Source: Christensenella sp. UBA4263
GTDB taxonomy: Bacteria; Bacillota; Clostridia; Christensenellales; Aristaeellaceae
Reading direction: 5' to 3'
Length of the DNA: 60,572 nucleotides
NCBI GenBank assembly: GCA_002395225.1
Contig: DGWH01000124.1
Span: 7,971 to 68,542 of the forward strand
The position numbers and the translations under genes were made by a program. Shown here one piece after another: positions 26,927 through 34,990 of this stretch (the stretch's first letter is position 1; every line of letters begins with the position of its first letter). A model generated the notes under the pieces. That model did not search any database, was not told the origin of the DNA, and saw nothing but the letters and a program-made list of their open reading frames with translations.

Positions 26927-26942
26927 ACAGGACTTTTCCGAT

Positions 26943-26971
26943 GAAGCAGAGCGCAGGCTCTGCTTCTTTTA
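26943..26971 (+). terminator. Terminator after the reductase gene
   Basis: GAAGCAGAGC (26943-26952) pairs with GCTCTGCTTC (26957-26966) and is followed by TTTTA. Confidence 0.85.
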
Positions 26972-27052
26972 TATGCCGGAACCATGACGGGCACTGGGGC
27001 GACTTGACAGCGTTTTTTCTGATTATTTCTGGTCAAAAACCAATGACAGGCA

Positions 27053-27081
27053 TTGCTTTCATCTGAGCGATTTGCTAAACT
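27053..27081 (+). promoter_or_regulatory. Possible promoter of the 108-residue gene
   Basis: TTGCTT (27053-27058), 17 bases, TAAACT (27076-27081). A TTGACA at 27004 has no matching -10. Confidence 0.4.
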
Positions 27082-27194
27082 CACATCAGCTCACGGACGC
27101 AACTCAGCCCGGATTTGCAACATGTGGCTGCCTGGTGGGCACCATCGGGGTTCATCCCGGATTGGGAGAGAATGACAGGGAGGTCGGGTCAAAT

Positions 27195-27521
27195 ATGCTT
27201 GAATGGAAAGATGTAACGGGTTCTTTTTCGGAGAGCAGCCGCCATTGGAAAGGCAGATATCTTGAAATCTGCGAGGTAGCGGAGAACAAAATTGAGTGCA
27301 GCCTTTTTTCCTGCGAGGATGATGACTGGGAAATTTACTTTAGCTATGGCAAAATGCATGGTGTATCCTATGCATCGGCAGACAAGGCAGCGGATAAACG
27401 GAAACAGATCATGGAAGATTTTGAACGTGAATTCGAAAAGAACGGGGATTATCCATCTGGTGAATTTATGGACTATTTTGACAGGAAATATGGTGTCGAC
27501 ATCTTTCACGCATTCTTTTAG
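27195..27521 (+). CDS. Hypothetical protein, 108 residues
   Basis: No family recognised. The protein is small, acidic and soluble, rich in Trp, Tyr and Phe in the first 60 residues (LEWKDVTGSF, CEDDDWEIYFSYGK), followed by a charged helix (ADKRKQIMEDFEREFEK) and a conserved-looking end FDRKYGVDIFHAFF. GGGAGGT lies about ten bases before ATG 27195. It stands between the secreted reductase and the third AAA-ATPase_like gene and could be an accessory of the latter; that is only positional. Confidence 0.6.
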   Translation: MLEWKDVTGSFSESSRHWKGRYLEICEVAENKIECSLFSCEDDDWEIYFSYGKMHGVSYASADKAADKRKQIMEDFEREFEKNGDYPSGEFMDYFDRKYGVDIFHAFF

Positions 27522-27729
27522 TGTGCTTCATAAGGTGTTCATTCGATGAAACCGACGGGAACTCAAACAGGACAGGAAAAGGAAACTGTGAAATCAGGCC
27601 ATTGCAGGATGGTTCACTGGTTTCGGATCTGCAGCCAGGAGCTGAAATTGTCTGATACAGGCTTTTTCAAGGCACCTTTGGCGAAAGAACTGTGTTTAAT
27701 CTCCAAAGACCAGGAAGGAGGTTTGTAAA

Positions 27730-29376
27730 ATGGGAACTTATTTGAATCCAGATTCAAGGGCATATGAAATTGCATCAAATTCTGAAATATTCGTCGACAA
27801 AAGTGAAATGCTCTCTTATTTGAACTCTGTGATCAATACGAATCAGAGATATGTCTGCGTTTTACGACCTCGCCGATTCGGAAAAACAATAGCTGCAGAT
27901 ATGATTTGCGCTTATTATGATCGGAAAGCGGATAGCAGAAGGCTGTTTGAAAGATGCAGGATCAGTTTAATAAACGATAGCGGGTTACCATGGGACAAAT
28001 ACCTTTGTAAGTACGACGTGATAAGAGTTGTCATGACTGACTTCTTTAAGAAGGGAATATCAATAGAGGCTGCTCTTGACAGGCTGCAAAAACTAATCGT
28101 ACGAGATTTGGCCAGAGCTTATCCGGAAGTGGACTTCTTTGACAGAAACGATTTGCTGCAGTCATTGCAGGACGTTTACGCAGAGAAGAAGACCCAGTTT
28201 GTGATCGTTATTGATGAATGGGATGCAATCTTTCGTGAGTATAAGGAAGATAAGGAAGGACAGAAAAAATATCTGGATTTTCTTCGCGACTGCATGAAGG
28301 ACAAGACCTATATAGCCCTTGCGTATATGACAGGAATTCTGCCTATAAAAAAATACGGGAAGCATTCTGCGCTTAATATGTTTGACGAGTATTCGATGAC
28401 ACAGCCGATGCGCCTTGCTTCCTATACCGGTTTTACGGTAGAAGAGGTGAAAGCCCTTTGTGATGAATACGAAATGGATTACAGGGGAATATCTGACTGG
28501 TATGACGGGTACTGTGTGAGTGATTTCATCCCCGTCTCAAAGAGAAAACTATATCGACTGGGCAAATATGAGGAACACAGAATTCGGGTTTACAGTCCGC
28601 TTTCTGTGGTAAACGCGATGCGAAGCGGGGTAATAGAAAACTACTGGAATGAAACGGAAAATTATGAGGCACTGCAGCAGTATGTGGACTGGAATTTTGA
28701 TGGATTGAAAGAGGACGTGGCCATTCTCATGAATGGCGGAAGGGTGCCGATTGATATTACGGGATACCAGAATGATATGACGACATTCCACAGCAAGGAA
28801 GATATCCTGACGATGTTTATTCATCTTGGGTATCTTGGCTATCAAAGAGAAACAAAAGAAGTATTTATCCCGAATAAGGAGGTTCTGGATGTATTCAAGT
28901 CCTCCACAAAGAACAGGGAATGGACAGTGACTTTTCAGGCACTGAAGAATTCGCGGAAGCTGCTGGAAGCGACGTGGAACTGTGACCAGGTGACCGTTGC
29001 GGATCTTCTGGAAAAAGCACATGATAAGGCCGGAAACAAAACCTATCACAGCGAGGCAGGGCTTTCTTACGCTGTGCAGCTGGCATACTATGCGGCACAG
29101 GATCTCTATACGATCATTCCGGAACTGGATACCGGAAAGGGGTATGTTGATCTGGCCTTTATTCCAAAGAAACCTGATCTTCCTGCAATGCTGATTGAGT
29201 TAAAGTATGAAAAAGATGCAGATACGGCAATTGCGCAGATTCACAGACAGAAATATCCGGACAGATTGGAACTGTATAAGGGAAACCTGATCCTGGTCGG
29301 GATAAATTATGACAGGTCAGTTTCAAATGACAGTATCGAGTTCAAGCATCATAGCTGTGAGATAGAAAAAGCATGA
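27730..29376 (+). CDS. AAA-ATPase_like / PD-(D/E)XK nuclease protein, copy 3
   Basis: A 548-residue member of the same family as 13601 and 23234, but from a different subgroup. FVDKSEML and the P-loop LRPRRFGKT mark the N-terminal domain, and FVIVIDEWDAIF is Walker B. The nuclease core is YVDLAF (Asp474) and IELKYEKD (Glu490, Lys492), apparently intact. AAGGAGG is eight bases before the ATG. The gene is visibly richer in A and T than the glycosidase genes, which fits lateral transfer. Role not established. Confidence 0.85.
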   Translation: MGTYLNPDSRAYEIASNSEIFVDKSEMLSYLNSVINTNQRYVCVLRPRRFGKTIAADMICAYYDRKADSRRLFERCRISLINDSGLPWDKYLCKYDVIRVVMTDFFKKGISIEAALDRLQKLIVRDLARAYPEVDFFDRNDLLQSLQDVYAEKKTQFVIVIDEWDAIFREYKEDKEGQKKYLDFLRDCMKDKTYIALAYMTGILPIKKYGKHSALNMFDEYSMTQPMRLASYTGFTVEEVKALCDEYEMDYRGISDWYDGYCVSDFIPVSKRKLYRLGKYEEHRIRVYSPLSVVNAMRSGVIENYWNETENYEALQQYVDWNFDGLKEDVAILMNGGRVPIDITGYQNDMTTFHSKEDILTMFIHLGYLGYQRETKEVFIPNKEVLDVFKSSTKNREWTVTFQALKNSRKLLEATWNCDQVTVADLLEKAHDKAGNKTYHSEAGLSYAVQLAYYAAQDLYTIIPELDTGKGYVDLAFIPKKPDLPAMLIELKYEKDADTAIAQIHRQKYPDRLELYKGNLILVGINYDRSVSNDSIEFKHHSCEIEKA

Positions 29377-29458
29377 TCGAATTTGCTTAAGCTGTGGTTG
29401 CGTACTAATCCAGTTCATTTGGACTCGATCGTTCTGTTTGACGTTCTGGAATATTCAA

Positions 29459-29488
29459 TTGACACAGACAGGGAATAAGAATGATAAT
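29459..29488 (+). promoter_or_regulatory. Promoter of Nif11-like peptide 1
   Basis: A perfect TTGACA (29459-29464), 18 bases, GATAAT (29483-29488). The leader is about 90 bases. Confidence 0.75.
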
Positions 29489-29586
29489 TAAATGTTGCGG
29501 CTTGAATGTGAATCCGCATCGTTCATTGATGAGGACCGGGGCCGGACATCTATAGTGAGTGTTTAATCAAAAAGGAGGATTCTGCA

Positions 29587-29805
29587 ATGAAAACGATTGA
29601 GGAACTGTTTAAAGAGGTTGTGGCAAGTAAAGATCTGACGAATAAGCTTGTTCAGGCTGTAAAGAACAAGCGGCTGGAAGCGTTTATGAAGGAGCATGGC
29701 TGCAATGCCACGAAGGAAGATGCCATTGAGTTTGGAAAGGCCAAGCTGGCTGCAGGTGAACTTCCGCTTCCTGAGGAACTGATTGAAAAACTGCTGTGGG
29801 CATAA
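29587..29805 (+). CDS. Small Nif11-leader-like protein 1
   Basis: A 72-residue acidic-helical peptide. Its pattern (LFKEVV, DLTNKLVQAV, FMKEHGCNATKEDAIEF) follows the Nif11-type leader domain found on many ribosomal peptide precursors. After the domain comes KLAAGELPLPEELIEKLLWA, with no Gly-Gly cleavage site and no Cys/Ser-rich core, so it may be a stand-alone protein. AAAGGAGG stands before the ATG and a consensus promoter precedes it. The paralogue at 30149 shares the GCNAT, EFGKAKLAAGE and LLWA blocks. No modifying enzyme is adjacent. Confidence 0.7.
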   Translation: MKTIEELFKEVVASKDLTNKLVQAVKNKRLEAFMKEHGCNATKEDAIEFGKAKLAAGELPLPEELIEKLLWA

Positions 29806-29891
29806 GGGTTTATCAGGAAAACGGTCTGCTGCGAACAGGCAGCGGCGAAGAAATCTGAAACCTGCATGGTGATACGAAAGCGGGCAGAGAG

Positions 29892-29976
29892 GCGAATAGC
29901 AAAAGATGCTTCGAGGAGAGGGATGCCAGGAACCATACGGATCTTCGAGGATTCTGGTTCTCTGTTCGCTTTTTTT
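29892..29976 (+). terminator. Long branched terminator or small structured RNA
   Basis: GCGAATAG (29892-29899) pairs with CTGTTCGC (29962-29969), directly followed by seven T. Inside are GAACCA/TGGTTC (29930-29935 with 29955-29960) and a small AGCA/TGCT hairpin (29898-29910), as an alternative or stacked arm. CTTCGAGGA occurs twice (29909 and 29943). The structure is larger than needed for termination. Confidence 0.6.
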
Positions 29977-30031
29977 GTGCCGTGGATGGTTGTCGAGATG
30001 GATTCCTGATGTTCCGTTCTGGAAAACCTAC

Positions 30032-30059
30032 TTGACATATCAGGAACGAATGACATAAT
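30032..30059 (+). promoter_or_regulatory. Promoter of Nif11-like peptide 2
   Basis: A perfect TTGACA (30032-30037), 16 bases, CATAAT (30054-30059). TGCCTG/CAGGCA (30075-30097) can form a small hairpin in the leader. Confidence 0.7.
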
Positions 30060-30148
30060 GATACAACTTGATCATGCCTGCCAATTGCTGACAGGCAAAG
30101 GTTTGAACGGTAAGGATCATGCATAAATAATTAGGAGGATACTTGGAC

Positions 30149-30376
30149 ATGGAAACGAAAACTCTTCAGCAGGTGTTTGACGAGGCCCTGAAGGATAAGG
30201 CAATGAAATCAAAGCTGCTTAAGGCGATTAAGGAAAAGAAACTGCCGGATTTTATGAAAGCACACGGATGCAATGCCACAATGGAAGAGGCAATTGAATT
30301 CGGAAAGGCCAAGCTGGCAGCGGGAGAGATTCCTCTTTCTATGGAAGAGATTACTGAACTGCTGTGGGCTTATTAA
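30149..30376 (+). CDS. Small Nif11-leader-like protein 2
   Basis: A 75-residue paralogue of the protein at 29587. Shared blocks are FMK-HGCNAT, EAIEFGKAKLAAGE and ELLWAY at the C terminus. AGGAGG is ten bases before ATG 30149; a TTG at 30143 is too close to it. It has its own promoter and is followed by two hairpins. The Nif11 likeness is by pattern only. Strong individual promoters suggest abundant small proteins, perhaps regulatory or binding partners rather than toxin precursors. Confidence 0.7.
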   Translation: METKTLQQVFDEALKDKAMKSKLLKAIKEKKLPDFMKAHGCNATMEEAIEFGKAKLAAGEIPLSMEEITELLWAY

Positions 30377-30436
30377 GACAGCCTGTCTGACGGGATGTAT
30401 GGTTTTATCCTCGAACCTTTGCGATGAGGAAAGAAA

Positions 30437-30467
30437 CAGGTGTCAGTTCCATAACAGGAAGCACCTG
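30437..30467 (+). other. Stem-loop downstream of Nif11-like peptide 2
   Basis: CAGGTG (30437-30442) pairs with CACCTG (30462-30467), with an inner TTCC/GGAA pairing. It lies ahead of the true terminator and could protect the 3' end of the message. Confidence 0.45.
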
Positions 30468-30492
30468 CTGTCAAATTCAAAAACCGAGACGC

Positions 30493-30539
30493 AAAACGAT
30501 TGTATTCCTGTAATTCAGGCAGGAACACAGTCGTTTTTT
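30493..30539 (+). terminator. Strong terminator
   Basis: A long stem with one mismatch (from AAAACGATTGT at 30493 to ACAGTCGTTTT) is followed by a T run. The promoter of the next gene begins three bases later. Confidence 0.88.
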
Positions 30540-30541
30540 CG

Positions 30542-30570
30542 TTGTATCGGCAGATGACCTGTGATAAAAT
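30542..30570 (+). promoter_or_regulatory. Promoter of the GH4 gene
   Basis: TTGTAT (30542-30547), 17 bases, TAAAAT (30565-30570), directly abutting the upstream terminator. Confidence 0.6.
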
Positions 30571-30656
30571 GACCCGCGTCTTGGAAATGAAACACTGCAG
30601 ATTCCGGAAAATGGACCGGAAAGCGGCGCAAAATGAAAATCATTTGGAGGTTTAGA

Positions 30657-32054
30657 ATGGTTAAGGATGCGAAGGACAGAGCACAGGCTCTGAATGTTGC
30701 CTATATCGGCGGCGGCTCCCGCGGCTGGGCGTGGGGATTTATGATGGATCTGGCCATGGACCCCAGCATGTGCGGAACAGTCCGTCTGTATGATATTGAC
30801 CGCTCTGCGGCGGAGCGCAATGAGATCATTGGAAACAAGATCAGCGCACACAAGGATGCGGTGTCCAGATGGCACTATGAGGTCAGCGATTCGCTTGAGG
30901 CAGCACTCAAAGGGGCTGATTTTGTTGTCATTTCCATTCTGCCGGGTACGTTCGATGAGATGCGCTCCGATGTGCACCTGCCGGAGCGCGTCGGGGTATA
31001 CCAGCCGGTAGGTGACACGGTTGGCGCCGGCGGCTTTATGCGGGCCATGCGCACCATTCCGATGTATGTCACCATTGCCGAGGCAATTCGCGATTTTGCG
31101 CCGGATGCGTGGGTCATCAACTATACCAACCCCATGTCCCTGTGTGTGCGCACGCTGTATGAGGTATTCCCGAAGATCAAGGCTTTTGGCTGCTGCCATG
31201 AGGTTTTCGGAACCCAGAAGCTCCTGTGCGCCATGCTGGACAAGGAGTATGACATCAAGGGTGTAACCCGTCAGGATCTGTATACGACCGTTACCGGCAT
31301 CAACCACTTCACCTGGCTGACCACCGCCAGCTATAAGGGAATTGACCTGATGCCCCTGTATGCGGAGTTTGCCGACAAGTACTATGAGACCGGCTTTGAC
31401 GAGGGCGGCGACAATAACTGGATGAACTCCAGCTTCAGCTGCGCTCAGCGCGTGAAGTTCGACCTGTTCCGCCGTTACGGCGCCATTGCAGCTGCCGGTG
31501 ACCGCCATCTGGCGGAGTTTACCGCTCCGTGGTATACCCTGAATCCGGAGACGGTCAGGGAGTGGAAGTTCGGCCTGACCACGGTCGACTGGCGCGTAGA
31601 TGACCTGGCGCATCGTCTGGAGCGCTCGGATAACCTGATCAGCGGAAAGGAAGAGCTGGTGCTCAAGCCCTCCGGTGAGGAAGGACATCTGCTGCTCAAG
31701 GCCGTGCTGGGTCTGGGTGATCTGGTATCCAATGTCAATGTTCCCAACCGCGGACAGATTCCGAATCTGCCTCTGGGCAGCGTGGTGGAAACCAACGCCA
31801 TGTTTGGACGCGACCGGATTGAGCCGGTATTTGCCGGCGCAATGCCCTCCAATATTCTGCCGCTGGTGGCTCGCCACATTTACAATCAGGAGAATACGCT
31901 GCGCACCGCACTGACCTGCGACCGCAAGCTGGGATTCAGCACGTTCATGAACGATCCGCAGATGGCCGCTGTTTCCATCAAGGATGGCCAGAAGCTGTTT
32001 GATGAGATGCTGGAGAATCAGCGGAAGTATCTCCCGGCAAAGTGGTTCGAGTAA
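30657..32054 (+). CDS. GH4 glycosidase, CHEV type (alpha-galacturonidase-like)
   Basis: GH4 enzymes use NAD and a divalent metal to cleave glycosides by an oxidation-elimination route. The 465 residues begin with the NAD-binding fold (AYIGGGSRGWAWGF). INYTNPMSL and the metal motif CHEVFG (Cys180-His181-Glu182-Val183) follow, then GINHFTWL. The CHEV form is the one I associate with B. subtilis LplD, an alpha-galacturonidase, rather than with the CHSV alpha-galactosidases. GGAGG is six bases before ATG 30657; a start eight codons earlier is rejected. A role in pectin fragments fits the neighbouring oligomer importer and arabinofuranosidases. Confidence 0.85.
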   Translation: MVKDAKDRAQALNVAYIGGGSRGWAWGFMMDLAMDPSMCGTVRLYDIDRSAAERNEIIGNKISAHKDAVSRWHYEVSDSLEAALKGADFVVISILPGTFDEMRSDVHLPERVGVYQPVGDTVGAGGFMRAMRTIPMYVTIAEAIRDFAPDAWVINYTNPMSLCVRTLYEVFPKIKAFGCCHEVFGTQKLLCAMLDKEYDIKGVTRQDLYTTVTGINHFTWLTTASYKGIDLMPLYAEFADKYYETGFDEGGDNNWMNSSFSCAQRVKFDLFRRYGAIAAAGDRHLAEFTAPWYTLNPETVREWKFGLTTVDWRVDDLAHRLERSDNLISGKEELVLKPSGEEGHLLLKAVLGLGDLVSNVNVPNRGQIPNLPLGSVVETNAMFGRDRIEPVFAGAMPSNILPLVARHIYNQENTLRTALTCDRKLGFSTFMNDPQMAAVSIKDGQKLFDEMLENQRKYLPAKWFE

Positions 32055-32085
32055 TGTTCTGATTTGCGTACGTCGTCTGGTAGAA

Positions 32086-32119
32086 ACAGAAAAGAATCCC
32101 GAAAGGGATTCTTTTCTGT
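32086..32119. terminator. Bidirectional terminator
   Basis: Perfect 15-base arms close a GAAA tetraloop, with A and T runs within the stem. It serves the converging GH4 and small membrane protein genes. Confidence 0.9.
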
Positions 32120-32125
32120 TATTGG

Positions 32126-32563
32126 TCAGACAGGACGGATGATGGCGGTCAGGATGAACAGCGCTGCCGTGATGAGGTTTGAGAGAAACAGGCAGCGGTC
32201 CTTGTCTTCATCATCCAGATCATCAAACGTGGGAATGTCCTCGTCAATGTAATCAATCATATCGCCATAGGAGCGGGCCGGCTTCTTTTTCCACCGGAAG
32301 AGGCGCCGGTCAAACCGGGGCGCCCTGATGCCGTCCAGACGCAGGTAGGCCAGCCAGGCCATGACCGCCAGGAAAATGGCACAGAGCACAAACGCGGTGC
32401 TGACGGGACGATGAATGCTGCCTTTGTTCAGAAAGAAATCCCAGAGGAGGGAAAAGAACAGCAGGGTGATGTACCGGGTAAAGACCTGATAGATGATCGG
32501 CCGGATCATGTGGGATTCGATCCGGAACAGATTCTTTGGATGCCTGGAATTCTGGTGCGACAT
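32126..32563 (-). CDS. Small membrane protein, unknown function
   Basis: The 145 residues have a basic N terminus (MSHQNSRHPKNLF), two hydrophobic stretches (IIYQVFTRYITLLFFSLLW and STAFVLCAIFLAVMAWLA), a basic loop (RRLFRWKKKP), an acidic segment (IDEDIPTFDDLDDEDKD) and a third hydrophobic stretch at the end (LFLSNLITAALFILTAI). No family recognised. AGAGGAG is seven bases before ATG 32563, and a good promoter lies at 32661. It appears monocistronic. Confidence 0.65.
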   Translation of the reverse strand: MSHQNSRHPKNLFRIESHMIRPIIYQVFTRYITLLFFSLLWDFFLNKGSIHRPVSTAFVLCAIFLAVMAWLAYLRLDGIRAPRFDRRLFRWKKKPARSYGDMIDYIDEDIPTFDDLDDEDKDRCLFLSNLITAALFILTAIIRPV

Positions 32564-32660
32564 ACGTGGACTCCTCTCTGAGATCTGCGGCCTCTTGCCG
32601 GGAATGTACCATCCTGTGCACGGGACTGGAAAGAACCGGCCCTGGCCTTTCATGACCGGT

Positions 32661-32689
32661 AGTATACTCGGAAACGGAAAAGAGTTCAA
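32661..32689 (-). promoter_or_regulatory. Promoter of the small membrane protein
   Basis: On the minus strand TTGAAC (32684-32689), 17 bases, TATACT (32661-32666). The leader is about 90 bases. Confidence 0.7.
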
Positions 32690-32812
32690 CGCATGAATGG
32701 GGCAGGGGATTTCTGAAAAATGAAATTTCCCAAACCGAAAAATGCATTATTTTGAGAAAACGGCGCTATATCCCCGGTTTTGAAAGGAAAATGAAGAAAA
32801 CAAATTCTGACA

Positions 32813-32841
32813 TTTACAAAACGGGCTGATGGTGATAAAAT
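32813..32841 (+). promoter_or_regulatory. Promoter of the Opp-type importer
   Basis: TTTACA (32813-32818), 17 bases, TAAAAT (32836-32841). The binding-protein gene starts at 32909. Confidence 0.7.
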
Positions 32842-32908
32842 AACAGTATAGAGATAGGAACAGTCGATGACTGTGCCTGCCTCAAGCTTATGTTAAGGAG
32901 GTTTTTTT

Positions 32909-34846
32909 ATGACGAAGGGTAACAAAAAGAAGGCACTCATGCTGCTTCTGGTACTGGTGTCTGTTTTTGCTGTAGGCTTCGGCGGTTTCATGAGCTCCCG
33001 CAGCGCGCTGGCTGATGAAATCAAGGATCTGCAGACGTGGGAGACACAGGCCCGTGAACTTGAGACGTGGAACATCCACTATTCTCAGGCTGCGGCTGAC
33101 CTGAATGTTCTGACAAACCTGATCGATGGTCTTCTGACCAACGACAATCATGGCAATCTGAAGCCGAATGCGGCCAAGTCCTATTCCAGCGAAGACGGCG
33201 GAAAGACCTGGACGTTCGTGCTCAATGACGGCATGACCTGGTTTGACAAGGACGGAAACGTGAAGGCCAATGTGGTCGCTCAGGACTGGAAGACCGGTCT
33301 TGAATGGATCCTGAACTACGCCAAGAACGATTCCTACAACGTTTCCATGCCCAACGAGATGATCAAGGGTGCCCAGGAGTACTATGAGTACACCAAGACC
33401 CTGACCGAGACTGAGGGCGCGGATGCGGCGAAGGCTCTGACCGTGGACGGCAAGTTCTCCGAGCTGGTCGGCATTGAGACCCCGGATGACAAGACCATTG
33501 TCTATACCCTGGTGGATCAGCTGCCGTATTTCCCGTCTGTTGCCACCTATAACTGCCTCTATCCGCTCTCTCAGGCCATGATCGATGAGATGGGCGTGGA
33601 TGGCTACCGCGATGTGACCTGGGAGAACATGTGGTATTCCGGTCCTTACACGGTGACCTATTTCGTAAATCAGAATGAGAAGGTTCTCACCAAGAGCAAG
33701 AATTACTGGAACGATGCCAACTGCAAGCGTTTCGACACGGTAACCGTCAAGATGGTTGAGTCCATTGCCACCGGTTATCAGCTCTTTACCCAGGGCGAAC
33801 TGGATCACATTTCTCTGGACCAGGCAACCACCCAGGAAATCTACAGCGATCCTTCCAACGAGTTCAATCCGTATCTGGTTGAAGCCCGTCCGACCAAGTA
33901 CAGCTATCAGATGCACCTGGTCTACAACAAGAACAAGGAAGACGGCACCCCGGATGTCAACTGGAATACCGCAATTGCCAACGAGAACTTCCGGAAGAGC
34001 CTGTACTATGGACTTGACCTGACCGCCTATTTTGCCCGCACCAATGCGATCAATCCGCAGAGCTGCCAGAACTACTGCTACACCGGCAACGGCGTTGCAT
34101 TCACTTCGGACGGCAAGGATTACACCTCTCTGGTTCTCAAGGAGATCGGCCTTGAGTATGACAGCACCAAGTATACCCGCTTTGATATGGACAAGGCTCA
34201 GGAATACAAGGCCAAGGCCATGGAAGAGCTGAGCGCCAAGGGCGTGACGTTCCCGGTTGAGATCGACTACTATATCGCCGGCAACAGCACCACGGCTGCC
34301 GATACCGCCAAGGTTCTTGAGGCGATCTTCGATCAGCTGGGCGATGACTATGTCAAGCTCAACACCAAGACGTACATTTCCTCTATCGCCAACGAAGTCC
34401 GCAAGCCGCATCTGGCCAGCTTCTTCATCAACGGATGGGGCGCTGACTTTGCAGACCCGATCAACTTCCTTGGACAGGAGACCTACAACGATACGGCTGC
34501 TTTCTATTCCAACAACTACAGCTATATCAACGAGGCCACCGATGCTGATCTGATCGCGGATTACGAAGAGTTCACCAAGCTGGTGAATGAGGCCAAGGCG
34601 ATCACCACCGATCTGGATGCCCGCTATGCTGCGTTTGCCAAGGCAGAGGCCTGCTTCATCGACCATGTCCTGGCCATTCCGTGCAACTATGAGGTATCCT
34701 GGGAACTGACCGGTATCAACAACTACAGCAAGGTTTACAGCATGTACGGCATGCAGGGCTATCGCTATGTTGACTGGGAGACCGACAAGAATCTCTATAC
34801 CACTGATGCCATGAAGGCAGCAGCTGAGGCATATGCCGCAGAGTAA
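32909..34846 (+). CDS. Oligopeptide/oligosaccharide-binding protein (SBP family 5)
   Basis: The 645-residue solute receptor of an Opp/Dpp-type importer. A basic, hydrophobic signal peptide ends SRSALADE, a signal-peptidase I site without a lipobox Cys. SBP_bac_5 features follow: DLNVLTNLIDGLL, LKPNAAKSYSSEDGG and TWTFVLNDGMTWFDKDG. AAGGAGG precedes the ATG. Opp-type systems in plant-polysaccharide degraders often carry oligosaccharides, and the flanking GH4, GH51 and GH127 genes point that way; peptides remain possible. Confidence 0.9.
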   Translation: MTKGNKKKALMLLLVLVSVFAVGFGGFMSSRSALADEIKDLQTWETQARELETWNIHYSQAAADLNVLTNLIDGLLTNDNHGNLKPNAAKSYSSEDGGKTWTFVLNDGMTWFDKDGNVKANVVAQDWKTGLEWILNYAKNDSYNVSMPNEMIKGAQEYYEYTKTLTETEGADAAKALTVDGKFSELVGIETPDDKTIVYTLVDQLPYFPSVATYNCLYPLSQAMIDEMGVDGYRDVTWENMWYSGPYTVTYFVNQNEKVLTKSKNYWNDANCKRFDTVTVKMVESIATGYQLFTQGELDHISLDQATTQEIYSDPSNEFNPYLVEARPTKYSYQMHLVYNKNKEDGTPDVNWNTAIANENFRKSLYYGLDLTAYFARTNAINPQSCQNYCYTGNGVAFTSDGKDYTSLVLKEIGLEYDSTKYTRFDMDKAQEYKAKAMEELSAKGVTFPVEIDYYIAGNSTTAADTAKVLEAIFDQLGDDYVKLNTKTYISSIANEVRKPHLASFFINGWGADFADPINFLGQETYNDTAAFYSNNYSYINEATDADLIADYEEFTKLVNEAKAITTDLDARYAAFAKAEACFIDHVLAIPCNYEVSWELTGINNYSKVYSMYGMQGYRYVDWETDKNLYTTDAMKAAAEAYAAE

Positions 34847-34859
34847 AATCTGATTTTCT

Positions 34860-34892
34860 GGGGCAGTCCTTGGGGACTGCCCCTTCTTTTTT
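34860..34892 (+). terminator. Attenuator after the binding-protein gene
   Basis: GGGGCAGTCC (34860-34869) pairs with GGACTGCCCC (34874-34883), then TTCTTTTTT. It lies between the binding-protein and permease genes of one operon, as in the importer at 20604. Confidence 0.88.
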
Positions 34893-34904
34893 ATCATGCG
34901 GGAT

Positions 34905-34944
34905 GGTATATCTTTGCCCAGAACGTTCCGGGCGAAGATATGCC
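34905..34944 (+). other. Second intercistronic hairpin
   Basis: Arms at 34905-34919 and 34930-34944 pair over 15 bases (two G-T) around a 10-base loop. It lacks a T tail, so it is more likely an RNA-stability element or processing site than a terminator. Confidence 0.6.
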
Positions 34945-34990
34945 GGGACACCGGAGGGTGTGATCCCGGAAAATAGAAGGGGATGAGAGA

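Noticed and set aside
27004..27009. TTGACA before the 108-residue gene
   Set aside because: No acceptable -10 at the right distance; the pair at 27053/27076 is better.
27546..27728. 60-codon frame before the third AAA-ATPase_like gene
   Set aside because: Weak ribosome binding site, no family likeness, and its end overlaps the ribosome binding site of the next gene.
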